Source: RUG100 sp034927505
Lineage (GTDB): Bacteria; Bacillota; Clostridia; Peptostreptococcales; Anaerovoracaceae
Assembly: GCA_034927505.1 (NCBI GenBank)
Contig: JAYFPY010000003.1
Location: 49,954-113,953, forward strand
Length of the DNA: 64,000 nt
Direction of reading: 5' to 3'
In this document: one piece after another, positions 15,578 to 25,021 of the stretch
Position numbering within the stretch: position 1 is the stretch's first letter
Layout of the letters: each line of letters begins with the position of its first letter
Notes under the pieces: model-generated
Told to the model about the DNA's origin: nothing
What the model saw: only the letters and a program-made list of their open reading frames with translations
Database searches by the model: none
Program-made: the position numbers and the translations under genes

Positions 15578-18500
15578 ATGGTCAGAAGAATATTCGCAGA
15601 AAAGAAAAAGGATTTCGCAACGGAAGCCGCAGGGCTGATGGCGGATCTGAAACAGAATCTGCATTTGAAAAATCTTGACGGGCTCAGGATCATCAACAGA
15701 TATGATGTCGAGGGCATCGATGAGAAAACTTATGATATGGCAAAGTATACAGTGTTTGCAGAACCTGCAGTCGACGCAGCTTTTGAAGAAGAGCTGCCGG
15801 ATCTGGGCTCCGCTAATTTTTTTGCTGTTGAATATCTGCCGGGGCAGTATGATCAGAGAGCCGATTCAGCGGCTCAGTGCATCAGCCTGATGAAACCGGG
15901 CGCACAGGCCACTGTAAAATATGCAAAGATATATATACTTGAAGGAGAACTCTCAAAGAGTGATATCGCAGCGGTAAAGGGATATGTCATAAACCCGGTG
16001 GACAGCAGGGAAGCTGCTGCAGAAAAACCGGACAGCCTTCAGATGGAGACTGTCAGACCGGATGACGTGATGACCGTTGAAGGGTTTACGAAAATGGATG
16101 AAGAGGGACTGGAAACATACAGAAACGATATGGGGCTGGCTATGAGCCGAGAAGATCTTCTTCATATACATAAGTTCTTCAAAGATACGGAAAAGAGAGA
16201 TCCGACGATGACAGAAATAAAGGTAATAGACACCTACTGGTCGGACCATTGCAGGCACACTACGTTCAGTACAGAGCTTACCGATATATATTTCGAAAAC
16301 GGACCTTATGGGGAACTGGTAAAGGAAGCTTTCTCAGAATACATGGAGATGAGGCGATCCGTTTACGGCGATAGAAAAAAAGATATCAATCTCATGGACA
16401 TGGCGTGCATAGGAGCCAAATATCTTAAAAAAGAAGGAAAGGCCACGGACCTGGACGACTCTTTGGAAATCAACGCATGTTCCATCAAGGTAAAGGCAAA
16501 GATCGACGGAAAAGAAGAAGACTGGCTGGTAATGTTCAAAAATGAGACACATAACCATCCGACCGAGATCGAGCCATTCGGAGGCGCGGCCACATGTCTG
16601 GGCGGTGCTATCAGAGACCCGCTGTCGGGAAGAGTATATGTGTATCAGGCTATGAGAGTGACCGGCGCGGCAGATCCGAGAGTACCGGTGGAAGATACGA
16701 TGAAAGGCAAGCTTCCTCAGAGAAAAATCACCAGAGAAGCTGCCATGGGGTACAGTTCCTACGGCAACCAGATAGGTCTTGCCACGGGGCAGGTCGATGA
16801 AGTGTACGACCCGGATTATGTGGCAAAGAGAATGGAAGTGGGAGCAGTGATCGGAGCGGCGCCTGCAGACCATGTCATCAGAGAAATACCGGAACCGGGA
16901 GATATGATAATCCTGGTTGGCGGACGAACGGGAAGAGACGGATGCGGCGGAGCCACAGGCTCGTCGAAGGCCCACACAGAAGAATCGACATCAGAATGCG
17001 GAGCAGAAGTACAGAAGGGAAATCCTCCGGTAGAAAGAAACATACAGAGGCTCTTCAGGAGAAAAGAAGCAGCAACACTGATAAGGAGATGCAATGATTT
17101 CGGTGCCGGAGGAGTGTCGGTAGCTATAGGCGAGCTGGCCGACGGACTGGATATAAATCTTGATCTGGTGCCGAAAAAATATGAAGGACTGGACGGAACG
17201 GAACTGGCAATATCCGAATCTCAGGAGAGAATGGCGGTCGTAGTTAAGGCTTGCGATGAAGCGAAGTTCAAAACATATGCAAGTGAAGAAAACCTGGAAG
17301 CGACAACGGTTGCGAAAGTGACGGATACCAACCGTGTGAAAATGTTCTGGAGAGGCAAAAAGATCCTGGACCTGGACAGAGATTTCCTGAACACCAACGG
17401 TGCAACGCAGAGGGTCACTGTTAAGGTGAAGGCGAACAACGATCTAGCCGGATTGAAACCGTACAACAATGTAGAGGACTACCTGTCGGATCTTAACTGC
17501 TGCAGCAGGAAGGGCCTGATCGAAAGGTTCGACTCCACAATAGGAGCATCCACTGTACTCATGCCACTGGGAGGGAAATATCAGCTTTCTCCGGCGTGCG
17601 GCATGGCGTCCAAACTGCCTGTGACTGAAGGCGAAACTGATACAGCGACGCTGATGGCTTATGGATTCGATCCGAAGATCGCAAAGGCCAGCCCGTATCA
17701 CGGAGCAATGTATGCGGTCATAGATTCGGTGACAAAGATAGTTGCCATGGGCGGCGACAGAAAAAAAATACGGCTGACATTCCAGGAATACTTTGAAAAG
17801 CTAACGGGAGACGAGTCATGGGGCAAACCGATGTCGGCTCTTTTGGGAGCGCTCAAAGTACAGAAGGAACTGGAGATACCTTCTATAGGAGGCAAAGACT
17901 CCATGTCAGGGACTTTTGAGGATATCAGCGTGCCGCCTGCACTCCTGTCCTTTGCAGTAGATACGATAGACGCCGGACAGGTAATATCCACAGAGTTCAA
18001 GAAGGCGGGAAGCCGCATAGTCCTGCTGCCGTCCGTATGGGACAGCAGAGATGTTATCGACTTTGAAAAGTACAGAAGATCCATGGACAAAGTACGCGAG
18101 CTGGCTGCCGAAGGCAAGATCCTGGCGGCATGCAATATAGGCCAGGGCGGCGTGTTCATGGCTGCTGTGAAAATGGCGGTGGGAAATAAAACCGGCGTAT
18201 GCCTGTCAGGCATAACGGAAAAAGAACTGAGCTATTTCTCTTACGGCAGCATACTCCTGGAGATACCGAAGAAGGAAGATATACCATCGCTCATGGGCGA
18301 TGTGGATCACAGGATAGTCGGACACACCACCGACAGCGACGTCTTCAGATTCGATACCGGCAGCGGAGAAAGAAAACTCTCTCTCAGCGAAATGATAAAG
18401 AAATGGGAAGCTCCTCTTGAGGGCGTGTTCCCGGTCAGAACAGACGATTTCAAGAACAGTACAGAAGAAAATGTTCCGGAAGCTCCTGCGGGAAAACCGT

Positions 18501-19327
18501 CGGCCGTCGGTCCTGCGATAAAGATCGCAAGACCGCGTATACTGATACCGACATTCCCGGGGACCAACTGCGAAATGGATTCGAAACGCGCCTTTGAACG
18601 GGCAGGCGGATCCGCAGATATACACATAATCAGGAACATGACGCCGGAAGATCTGAATGGATCTATCAGTCAGCTGGCAGAGAAGATAAAAGAGAGCCAG
18701 ATAGTCATGCTGCCGGGAGGATTCTCCGGCGGAGATGAACCTGACGGTTCGGCAAAGTTCATAACTGCTGTATTCAGAAATCCTGCAGTCAGCGATGCTG
18801 TGGCAGATCTGCTGGAAAACAGAGACGGTCTGATGCTGGGTATATGCAATGGATTCCAGGCGTTGATCAAACTGGGTCTTGTGCCTTACGGAAAGATCGT
18901 AGACGGAAAAGACGACAGCCCTACTCTTACATACAACAAGATCGGAAGACATCAGTCGCAGCTGATCAGGACGAGAGTAGCCAGCAAAGTATCGCCGTGG
19001 CTTTCGGGGACGGAAGTCGGTCAGATACACACAGTGGCCATCTCTCACGGAGAAGGGAACTTCATCTGCAGCGATGAACTGCTGAAACAGCTTGCGGCCG
19101 GCGGACAGATCGCAACGCAGTATGTGGACATGGACGGAAAACCGTCCATGGATATCAGTTTCAATCCGAACCATTCTGTAATGGCAGTAGAAGGAATAAC
19201 ATCACCGGACGGAAGAGTGTTCGGAAAGATGGCCCACGCCGAAAGGATCGGAGAGAACGTATATAAGAATGTTGACGGAGACAAAGATATGAAGATCTTT
19301 GAATCCGGAGTCAGATATTTTAAGTAG
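15578..19327 (+). CDS. purL: Phosphoribosylformylglycinamidine synthase, single-chain
   Basis: This 1249-residue enzyme converts FGAR plus glutamine and ATP to FGAM, the fourth step of de novo purine synthesis. The FGAM-synthase core occupies about residues 1-960 (DTYWSDHCRHTTF near 220; ETHNHPTEIEPFGGAAT near 325). A class I glutamine amidotransferase domain covers ~985-1249 (FPGTNCEMD, LGICNGFQALIKLGL with the catalytic Cys, AHGE-like SHGEGNF). This is the large fused form, not the separate PurS/PurQ/PurL of Bacillus. It is the first gene of the operon, with AAGGAGG before ATG 15578. Confidence 0.95.
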   Translation: MVRRIFAEKKKDFATEAAGLMADLKQNLHLKNLDGLRIINRYDVEGIDEKTYDMAKYTVFAEPAVDAAFEEELPDLGSANFFAVEYLPGQYDQRADSAAQCISLMKPGAQATVKYAKIYILEGELSKSDIAAVKGYVINPVDSREAAAEKPDSLQMETVRPDDVMTVEGFTKMDEEGLETYRNDMGLAMSREDLLHIHKFFKDTEKRDPTMTEIKVIDTYWSDHCRHTTFSTELTDIYFENGPYGELVKEAFSEYMEMRRSVYGDRKKDINLMDMACIGAKYLKKEGKATDLDDSLEINACSIKVKAKIDGKEEDWLVMFKNETHNHPTEIEPFGGAATCLGGAIRDPLSGRVYVYQAMRVTGAADPRVPVEDTMKGKLPQRKITREAAMGYSSYGNQIGLATGQVDEVYDPDYVAKRMEVGAVIGAAPADHVIREIPEPGDMIILVGGRTGRDGCGGATGSSKAHTEESTSECGAEVQKGNPPVERNIQRLFRRKEAATLIRRCNDFGAGGVSVAIGELADGLDINLDLVPKKYEGLDGTELAISESQERMAVVVKACDEAKFKTYASEENLEATTVAKVTDTNRVKMFWRGKKILDLDRDFLNTNGATQRVTVKVKANNDLAGLKPYNNVEDYLSDLNCCSRKGLIERFDSTIGASTVLMPLGGKYQLSPACGMASKLPVTEGETDTATLMAYGFDPKIAKASPYHGAMYAVIDSVTKIVAMGGDRKKIRLTFQEYFEKLTGDESWGKPMSALLGALKVQKELEIPSIGGKDSMSGTFEDISVPPALLSFAVDTIDAGQVISTEFKKAGSRIVLLPSVWDSRDVIDFEKYRRSMDKVRELAAEGKILAACNIGQGGVFMAAVKMAVGNKTGVCLSGITEKELSYFSYGSILLEIPKKEDIPSLMGDVDHRIVGHTTDSDVFRFDTGSGERKLSLSEMIKKWEAPLEGVFPVRTDDFKNSTEENVPEAPAGKPSAVGPAIKIARPRILIPTFPGTNCEMDSKRAFERAGGSADIHIIRNMTPEDLNGSISQLAEKIKESQIVMLPGGFSGGDEPDGSAKFITAVFRNPAVSDAVADLLENRDGLMLGICNGFQALIKLGLVPYGKIVDGKDDSPTLTYNKIGRHQSQLIRTRVASKVSPWLSGTEVGQIHTVAISHGEGNFICSDELLKQLAAGGQIATQYVDMDGKPSMDISFNPNHSVMAVEGITSPDGRVFGKMAHAERIGENVYKNVDGDKDMKIFESGVRYFK

Positions 19328-19336
19328 GAGGCAAGT

Positions 19337-19813
19337 ATGAAAGCAGCAATAGTAATGGGCAGCAAATCAGATTACCCGGCGGTGGAAAAGGCCGAAGGAA
19401 TTTTTAAGGAGTTTGGCGTAGATTATGTGACAAGAGTCATATCTGCCCACAGGACGCCGAAGATCGCAGAGGAATTTGCGCAGACTGCCGAAGAGGAAGG
19501 ATACGAAGTCATCATTGCGGCGGCCGGAAAAGCGGCTCACCTGGCAGGCGTGATCGCGGGGAATACCCCCCTGCCTGTGATAGGCATACCGATGAAGACC
19601 AGCGACCTTGGCGGAATGGACTCGCTCCTTTCTGTAGTGCAGATGCCAAAGGGCGTGCCGGTAGCGACTGTAGCCATCGGAGGAGCAGAGAATGCGGCGC
19701 TGCTGGCGGTGCAGATACTCAGTGTCAAATATCCCGAGATGCGGGCAGCTTTTAAAGCATATAAAAAGAAGATGGAAGAAGATATCATTGCGATAGACAA
19801 GGAATTCAATTAG
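19337..19813 (+). CDS. purE: 5-(carboxyamino)imidazole ribonucleotide mutase
   Basis: This 158-residue protein has the PurE fold: SKSDYP at the N-terminus, SAHRTP (conserved His) near residue 36-41, and IGIPMKTSDLGGMDSLLS near 84-101. Class I enzymes rearrange N5-CAIR made by PurK, while class II enzymes carboxylate AIR directly. The motif here reads AAGKAAHLAG where class I usually has GAGGAAHLPG. No purK lies in this operon, so the carboxylation route is open. The gene follows purL by 9 nt with a strong AGGAGG. Confidence 0.93.
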   Translation: MKAAIVMGSKSDYPAVEKAEGIFKEFGVDYVTRVISAHRTPKIAEEFAQTAEEEGYEVIIAAAGKAAHLAGVIAGNTPLPVIGIPMKTSDLGGMDSLLSVVQMPKGVPVATVAIGGAENAALLAVQILSVKYPEMRAAFKAYKKKMEEDIIAIDKEFN

Positions 19814-19825
19814 GAGGGAACAACC

Positions 19826-20530
19826 ATGAAAAAACTGGAACAATTATACGAAGGAAAAGCAAAGAAAGTATTCAAGACAGACGATCCGAAACTGCTCATC
19901 GTAGATTACAAGGATGATGCAACGGCTTTCAACGGAGAGAAAAAAGGCCAGATCACAGGCAAGGGCGTGATCAACAATACTATGACCAACATCATATTTC
20001 AGATGCTGGAAAAGAAAGGCGTACCAACTCACTTCGTTGAACAGATCAGCGAGAGAGAGACTGTCGTCAAGGCAGTAAAGATCCTTCCGCTGGAAGTGAT
20101 CGTAAGAAACATCAGCGCAGGATCTTTTGCAAAGAGATACGGAGTAGAGGAAGGGATCGTTTTCAAAGAGCCGTCCTTCGAAGTGTCATATAAAAACGAT
20201 GAACTGGGAGATCCGCTGATGTGTGAGTCTCATGCTATAGCCCTGGGCATCGCCACTTCGGAACAGCTGGCGAAGATCAGAAGATATGCTCTGCAGGTAA
20301 ACGATGCGCTGAAAGAATTCTTCCTTGAAAGAGGGCTGAAACTGGTCGACTTCAAAATCGAATTTGGTATGTGCGACGGACAGATAATCCTTGCAGATGA
20401 GATCAGTCCTGATACATGCAGACTGTGGGATGTAGAAACAAATGAAAAGATGGACAAGGACAGATTCAGAAGAGACCTGGGTAATGTTGAAGAGACATAT
20501 CAGGAAGTATTCGAAAGGATCAAGAAATAA
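19826..20530 (+). CDS. purC: SAICAR synthase
   Basis: This 234-residue enzyme joins CAIR and aspartate with ATP. Motifs include YEGKAKKVF at the start, DDATAFNGEKKG near 31, LEVIVRNISAGSF near 91 and DEISPDTCRLWD near 192. Length is normal for the bacterial form. Its stop codon overlaps the ATG of purF by one base, indicating translational coupling. Confidence 0.95.
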   Translation: MKKLEQLYEGKAKKVFKTDDPKLLIVDYKDDATAFNGEKKGQITGKGVINNTMTNIIFQMLEKKGVPTHFVEQISERETVVKAVKILPLEVIVRNISAGSFAKRYGVEEGIVFKEPSFEVSYKNDELGDPLMCESHAIALGIATSEQLAKIRRYALQVNDALKEFFLERGLKLVDFKIEFGMCDGQIILADEISPDTCRLWDVETNEKMDKDRFRRDLGNVEETYQEVFERIKK

Positions 20531-21924
20531 TGAAAGGATGCTGTGACGACAAATTCCATGATGAATGCGGCGTCGTAGGTATCTACGCACCAAACAAAAA
20601 AGATATATGCCGCGACATATATTTCGGCCTCCATGCGCTGCAGCACCGCGGGCAGGAGAGCGCCGGGGTTGCGGTGAACAAATTCGGCAACATAGACTAT
20701 CATAAGGATATGGGACTGGTGCAGGAGGTATTCGCTGACGAAAGAGTAGGCCGGATGCAAGGGGATATTGCCATCGGCCATGTCAGGTATTCGACGACAG
20801 GAGAAAGCCACAGCGGGAACGCACAGCCCCTGGTAGTGTTCTACAAGGGCGGCGCACTTGCTCTGGCCCATAACGGGAATCTGGTCAATGCCAAAACACT
20901 GAGAGACCGGATGCAGGATGAAGGGTACCTGTTCCAGACCAGTACGGACACCGAGATCATTGCGGCGCTCATAGCCAGAAACATGCATGACGGTACCATA
21001 GGCGGATCCATAATGAAGACGCTGGATATCATAAAGGGGGCTTATGCACTGGTGATCACCAGCGGCAGCTGCCTGATCGGCGTCAGAGATCCGGCAGGGC
21101 TGAGACCTCTGTGCATAGGCAGGACAGAGGAAGGATATGTGCTCAGCTCGGAAAGCTGCAGCTTCAATCTGCTGGACGCTGAATTCGTACGGGATGTCAG
21201 GCCGGGAGAGATCGTGGTGATAGAGGACGGTGAGATCAAATCGTACATTTACGGGAAGCCGGAGAAAAGAGCTGCATGTTCCTTTGAATATGTTTATTTT
21301 GCAAGGCCGGACAGCGACATCGACGGTGAAAACGTATATATGGCAAGGCACAGGTGCGGACAGGCTCTCGCGAGAGAGACCGGCGTGTCTGCGGATATGG
21401 TCATAGCGGTGCCCGATTCAGGCACAGTGGCGGCCATAGGATATGCGGAAGAATCAGGCATACCGTTTGGCATCGGCCTGATAAAAAACAGATATGTAGG
21501 AAGAACTTTCATACAGCCCGATCAGAAGATGCGAGATTTTTCTGTAAAACTGAAACTTAATGTACTGACCGAAAATGTAAAAGGAAAAAGAATAGTAATG
21601 GTGGATGATTCCATTGTCAGGGGAACCACCAGCGGAAAAATAGTGAGGATGCTTCGTGATGCGGGTGCAAAGGAGGTCCATTTGAGGATCGCCTGTCCGC
21701 CGGTGACGGATCCGTGTTTTTTCGGCATAGATACGCCTGACAAAAATAAGTTGATGGCGGCAAATCATACCATGGAAGAAATGCGCAGTCTTATCGGTGC
21801 GGATTCTCTTGGCTTTCTCAGCGTAGGAAGCATGGTGGAAGCCATAGATCTCGGGGCGGACAGCGTTTGTACCGCCTGCTTTACAGGCAACTATCCAATG
21901 GATTTGCCGGAGGAGGAGAAATGA
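20530..21924 (+). CDS. purF: Amidophosphoribosyltransferase (catalytic copy)
   Basis: This 464-residue enzyme makes phosphoribosylamine from PRPP and glutamine, the committed step of purine synthesis. The N-terminal nucleophile is C13 after a 12-residue propeptide (…HDE/CGVVGIYAP), as in Bacillus-type PurF. The glutaminase Arg/Asn motifs (LQHRGQESAG, RYSTTG, LAHNGNLVN) are intact. The PRPP loop IVMVDDSIVRGTTSG lies near residue 356-370. Cysteines at KRAACSF, RIACPP and VCTACF are consistent with the [4Fe-4S] cluster of this subclass. It overlaps purM by ATGA. A second PurF-like gene is at 23550. Confidence 0.95.
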   Translation: MKGCCDDKFHDECGVVGIYAPNKKDICRDIYFGLHALQHRGQESAGVAVNKFGNIDYHKDMGLVQEVFADERVGRMQGDIAIGHVRYSTTGESHSGNAQPLVVFYKGGALALAHNGNLVNAKTLRDRMQDEGYLFQTSTDTEIIAALIARNMHDGTIGGSIMKTLDIIKGAYALVITSGSCLIGVRDPAGLRPLCIGRTEEGYVLSSESCSFNLLDAEFVRDVRPGEIVVIEDGEIKSYIYGKPEKRAACSFEYVYFARPDSDIDGENVYMARHRCGQALARETGVSADMVIAVPDSGTVAAIGYAEESGIPFGIGLIKNRYVGRTFIQPDQKMRDFSVKLKLNVLTENVKGKRIVMVDDSIVRGTTSGKIVRMLRDAGAKEVHLRIACPPVTDPCFFGIDTPDKNKLMAANHTMEEMRSLIGADSLGFLSVGSMVEAIDLGADSVCTACFTGNYPMDLPEEEK

Positions 21925-22967
21925 GCAAAAATTTAACTTACAAAGACGCAGGAGTTGATACCAAAGAAGGCGAACGCGCCGTAGGTCTGATGAAGGAACA
22001 TGTGAAGAAGACTTTCAATGATAATGTCCTTACAGGTCTTGGCGGTTTCGGCGGCTTGTTCAAACTGCCCATCGAGGGAATGAAAGAGCCGGTGCTGGTC
22101 AGCGGTACTGACGGCGTGGGAACAAAACTGAAGATCGCTTTCATGATGGACAAACATGATACTGTAGGAATCGACTGTGTTGCCATGTGTGTCAATGATG
22201 TTCTCTGTCAGGGAGCGGCGCCGTTGTTCTTCCTTGACTACATCGCAACAGGCAAGGTCACTGCGGAAAAAGTCGCAGATATCGTCAAGGGCATAGCGGA
22301 CGGATGCGGTCAGGGAAACAGTGCTCTCATCGGAGGAGAGACTGCGGAAATGCCGGGATTCTACGGAGACGGCGAATATGATATGGCCGGATTTTCTGTG
22401 GGAGTTGTGGACAGAGAAAAGATCATAACAGGGAAAAGCATTGCGGCAGGCGATGCGATAATAGGCATACCTTCCAGCGGGATCCACAGCAACGGATATT
22501 CACTGGTGAGAAAGATCCTGTTCGAAAAGGAAGGCTTGGATGTGAGTGACTACATAGATGATCTGGGAGAGACTCTTGGTGAAGCTCTGCTGAGACCGAC
22601 CAGGATATATGCAAAAGCATGTGATGCAGTAACAGGCAAATTCAACATAAAAGGCATCGTTCATGTGACGGGAGGCGGGTTCTTTGAAAATGTTCCGAGG
22701 ATACTCCCCGACGGCATAGGCGCAAGCTTTCAGGTCGGTTCATGGGATGTCCCAAAGATATTCCCTTTCCTGAAGAAATGCGGAGATATCGAACCGAAGG
22801 AAATGTTCTCGACTTTCAATATGGGAGTTGGGATGATGATGTTCGTTGATAAAAACGAAGCGGATGCGACAGTGGCGGCTCTTAGAGAAGCCGGTGAAAA
22901 CGCATCAATAATAGGCGAGACTGTAAAGTCGGAAAGTGACAGGGTGATACTAAATGGAAAAGCTTAG
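21921..22967 (+). CDS. purM: AIR synthase (phosphoribosylformylglycinamidine cyclo-ligase)
   Basis: This 348-residue enzyme closes FGAM to AIR with ATP. Motifs are GGFGGLFKLP near residue 40, VSGTDGVGTKLKIAF near 57, VNDVLCQGAAPLFFLDYIATGK near 92 and GGETAEMPGFY near 136. The frame is open further upstream, but ATG 21921 overlaps the purF stop (ATGA) and follows GGAGGAGG, so this is the start. The end overlaps purN by 14 nt. Confidence 0.95.
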   Translation: MSKNLTYKDAGVDTKEGERAVGLMKEHVKKTFNDNVLTGLGGFGGLFKLPIEGMKEPVLVSGTDGVGTKLKIAFMMDKHDTVGIDCVAMCVNDVLCQGAAPLFFLDYIATGKVTAEKVADIVKGIADGCGQGNSALIGGETAEMPGFYGDGEYDMAGFSVGVVDREKIITGKSIAAGDAIIGIPSSGIHSNGYSLVRKILFEKEGLDVSDYIDDLGETLGEALLRPTRIYAKACDAVTGKFNIKGIVHVTGGGFFENVPRILPDGIGASFQVGSWDVPKIFPFLKKCGDIEPKEMFSTFNMGVGMMMFVDKNEADATVAALREAGENASIIGETVKSESDRVILNGKA

Positions 22968-23550
22968 AGTCAGCGTGCTTGTTTCAGGCAGCGGGACCAA
23001 TCTGCAGGCAATAATAGATGCTGTTGAAAACGGCAGTCTCCCAAATGTGAAGATATGTCAGGTAATATCCAGCAGCGCCGATGCCTATGCCCTTGAGAGA
23101 GCAAGGAATCATGAGATCCCGGCGCTGGCAGTGACGAAATCGGAATTCAATGATCTTCGTGACAGGATGGATGCCATACTGACCCATTTGGAAGGTGAAC
23201 ATACGGATCTGGTAGTTCTGGCCGGATATCTTTCCATACTGCCGCCGAAGGTGATCGAAGAATACAAAGGACGAATAATAAACATACATCCGGCACTGCT
23301 GCCGAAACACGGAGGCAAGGAATGCTATGGACTGAAAGTCCACAGGCAGGTCATCGCAGACGGAGAAAAAGAAAGCGGAGCTACAGTTCACTTTGTAGAT
23401 GAAGGAATAGATACAGGAGATATAATACTGCAGGAAAAGGTGCCGGTAAAACCGGGAGATACGCCTGAGGTACTTCGCGACAGAGTACTGGAAGTCGAGC
23501 ATGTGATCCTGCCGAAAGCTATCGGGATGATAGAGAAGGGCAGGCACTGA
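22954..23550 (+). CDS. purN: Phosphoribosylglycinamide formyltransferase
   Basis: This 198-residue enzyme transfers a formyl group from 10-formyl-THF to GAR. The N-terminal VLVSGSGTNLQAIIDA (phosphate site), VLAGYLSILPP, the INIHPALLP catalytic segment (Asn, His) and the later HFVDEGIDTGDII (Asp) are all present. It overlaps purM at its start, and the next gene begins on the last base of its stop codon. Confidence 0.95.
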   Translation: MEKLRVSVLVSGSGTNLQAIIDAVENGSLPNVKICQVISSSADAYALERARNHEIPALAVTKSEFNDLRDRMDAILTHLEGEHTDLVVLAGYLSILPPKVIEEYKGRIINIHPALLPKHGGKECYGLKVHRQVIADGEKESGATVHFVDEGIDTGDIILQEKVPVKPGDTPEVLRDRVLEVEHVILPKAIGMIEKGRH

Positions 23551-25019
23551 TGGGCGGAGTATTCGGAGTAGTATCGAACAATGACTGCGTAATGGACATT
23601 TTTTTCGGGACTGACTATCATTCTCATCTGGGGACGAAGCGGGGCGGAATGTGCATCCTGGAAAAGGATGGATTCAACAGAGCCATCCACAACATTTCAA
23701 ATTCGGCTTTTCGAAGCAAATTCGAAAGTGAAATAGAGACCATGAAAGGCAACTGCGGGATAGGAGCCATCAGCGACAGCGATCCTCAGCCGCTGACTGT
23801 ACGGAGCAGGCAGGGAGAATACGCAATAACCACAGTAGGCCGCATCAACAACAAAGAGGAACTGGTAGAGCAGCTCATAGCTTCACGGCACGGACAGTTC
23901 ATGTCCATGAGCGGCGGAAACATCAACAATACAGAACTGGTGGCGGCGCTGGTGTCACAGGGCTCTGATATCGTTGAGGGTATAAAGAATGCTCAGGACA
24001 AAATCGAAGGATCCTGCACCATGCTCATACTGACTGAAGACGGAATGTATGCAGCCAGGGACAAAGACGGAAGGACGCCGCTGATACTGGGCCGAAAGGG
24101 GACTGACTCATACTGCGCGGCCAGTGAATCATTTGCATTCATCAACATAGGCTATACATATACCCGGGAACTGGGCCCCGGCGAGATAGCTTTCATAACT
24201 TCGGCAGCCGAAAAAACAGTGGCGCCGCCGAGAGACCGGATGAGAGTCTGCACATTCCTGTGGACGTATTTCGGATATACAACTTCCATTTATGAAGGCA
24301 AAAACGTCGAATTGATGCGGAACCGAAACGGAGCTTCCATGGCGGATCGAGACGGCGACATGGATGTGGATTATGTGGCGGGCGTGCCGGACAGCGGCAT
24401 TGCTCATGCTTTGGGTTATGCCAATCAGTCCAGGACTCCTTACGCCAGACCGCTGATAAAATATACGCCGACATGGCCGCGCAGCTTTATGCCGCAGAAC
24501 CAGAAGGCGAGAAACCTTATTGCGAAGATGAAATTGGTGCCGGTGTTCCAGATCATAAAAGACAAGAAATTCGTACTGGTGGACGACTCCATTGTAAGGG
24601 GGACGCAGCTGTCAGAAACGGTTGCATATCTGCTGGAAAACGGAGCTAAGGAAATACATGTAAGATCGGCTTGTCCGCCGATAATGTTCGGATGCAAATA
24701 TTTGAATTTCTCCAGGAGCGTCAGCGACATGGAGCTGATAACCAGAAGGTGCATCAGAGAACTGGAAGGCATGGACGATGCGGGAGATGCGGCTGCCAAC
24801 CCGGCAGGATTCGACAACAATGTACAATCGGACATACCTGCTGAGGTACTGGCTGAATATGCGGACGCAAAAACCGAAAGACATAAAAACATGGTAGCGC
24901 TGATCAAAGAAAAATTGAATTTTGACAGCCTTAAATTCCAGGAGCTGGATTCGCTGCTGGATGCAACAGAAGTTGAAAGATGCAATCTCTGCACATATTG
25001 CTGGGACGGAAAGGAGTAA
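23550..25019 (+). CDS. PurF paralogue lacking the N-terminal glutaminase cysteine
   Basis: This 489-residue protein is homologous to PurF over its length: a class II glutaminase-like domain (~1-240) and a phosphoribosyltransferase domain (~240-430) with an intact PRPP loop (FVLVDDSIVRGTQLS). The N-terminus reads MGGVFGVVS, so the residue that should be the cysteine nucleophile is glycine and there is no propeptide. Parts of the ammonia/glutamine pocket also differ, including a GTKRGGMCIL insertion. Cysteines corresponding to the Fe-S ligands seem kept (RVCTFLW, SACPPIMFGC, CNLCTYCW). It begins on the purN stop and sits inside the purine operon. It may be an ammonia-dependent enzyme, a regulatory partner of PurF, or a different PRPP-using transferase. 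Confidence 0.85.
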   Translation: MGGVFGVVSNNDCVMDIFFGTDYHSHLGTKRGGMCILEKDGFNRAIHNISNSAFRSKFESEIETMKGNCGIGAISDSDPQPLTVRSRQGEYAITTVGRINNKEELVEQLIASRHGQFMSMSGGNINNTELVAALVSQGSDIVEGIKNAQDKIEGSCTMLILTEDGMYAARDKDGRTPLILGRKGTDSYCAASESFAFINIGYTYTRELGPGEIAFITSAAEKTVAPPRDRMRVCTFLWTYFGYTTSIYEGKNVELMRNRNGASMADRDGDMDVDYVAGVPDSGIAHALGYANQSRTPYARPLIKYTPTWPRSFMPQNQKARNLIAKMKLVPVFQIIKDKKFVLVDDSIVRGTQLSETVAYLLENGAKEIHVRSACPPIMFGCKYLNFSRSVSDMELITRRCIRELEGMDDAGDAAANPAGFDNNVQSDIPAEVLAEYADAKTERHKNMVALIKEKLNFDSLKFQELDSLLDATEVERCNLCTYCWDGKE

Positions 25020-25021
25020 AT

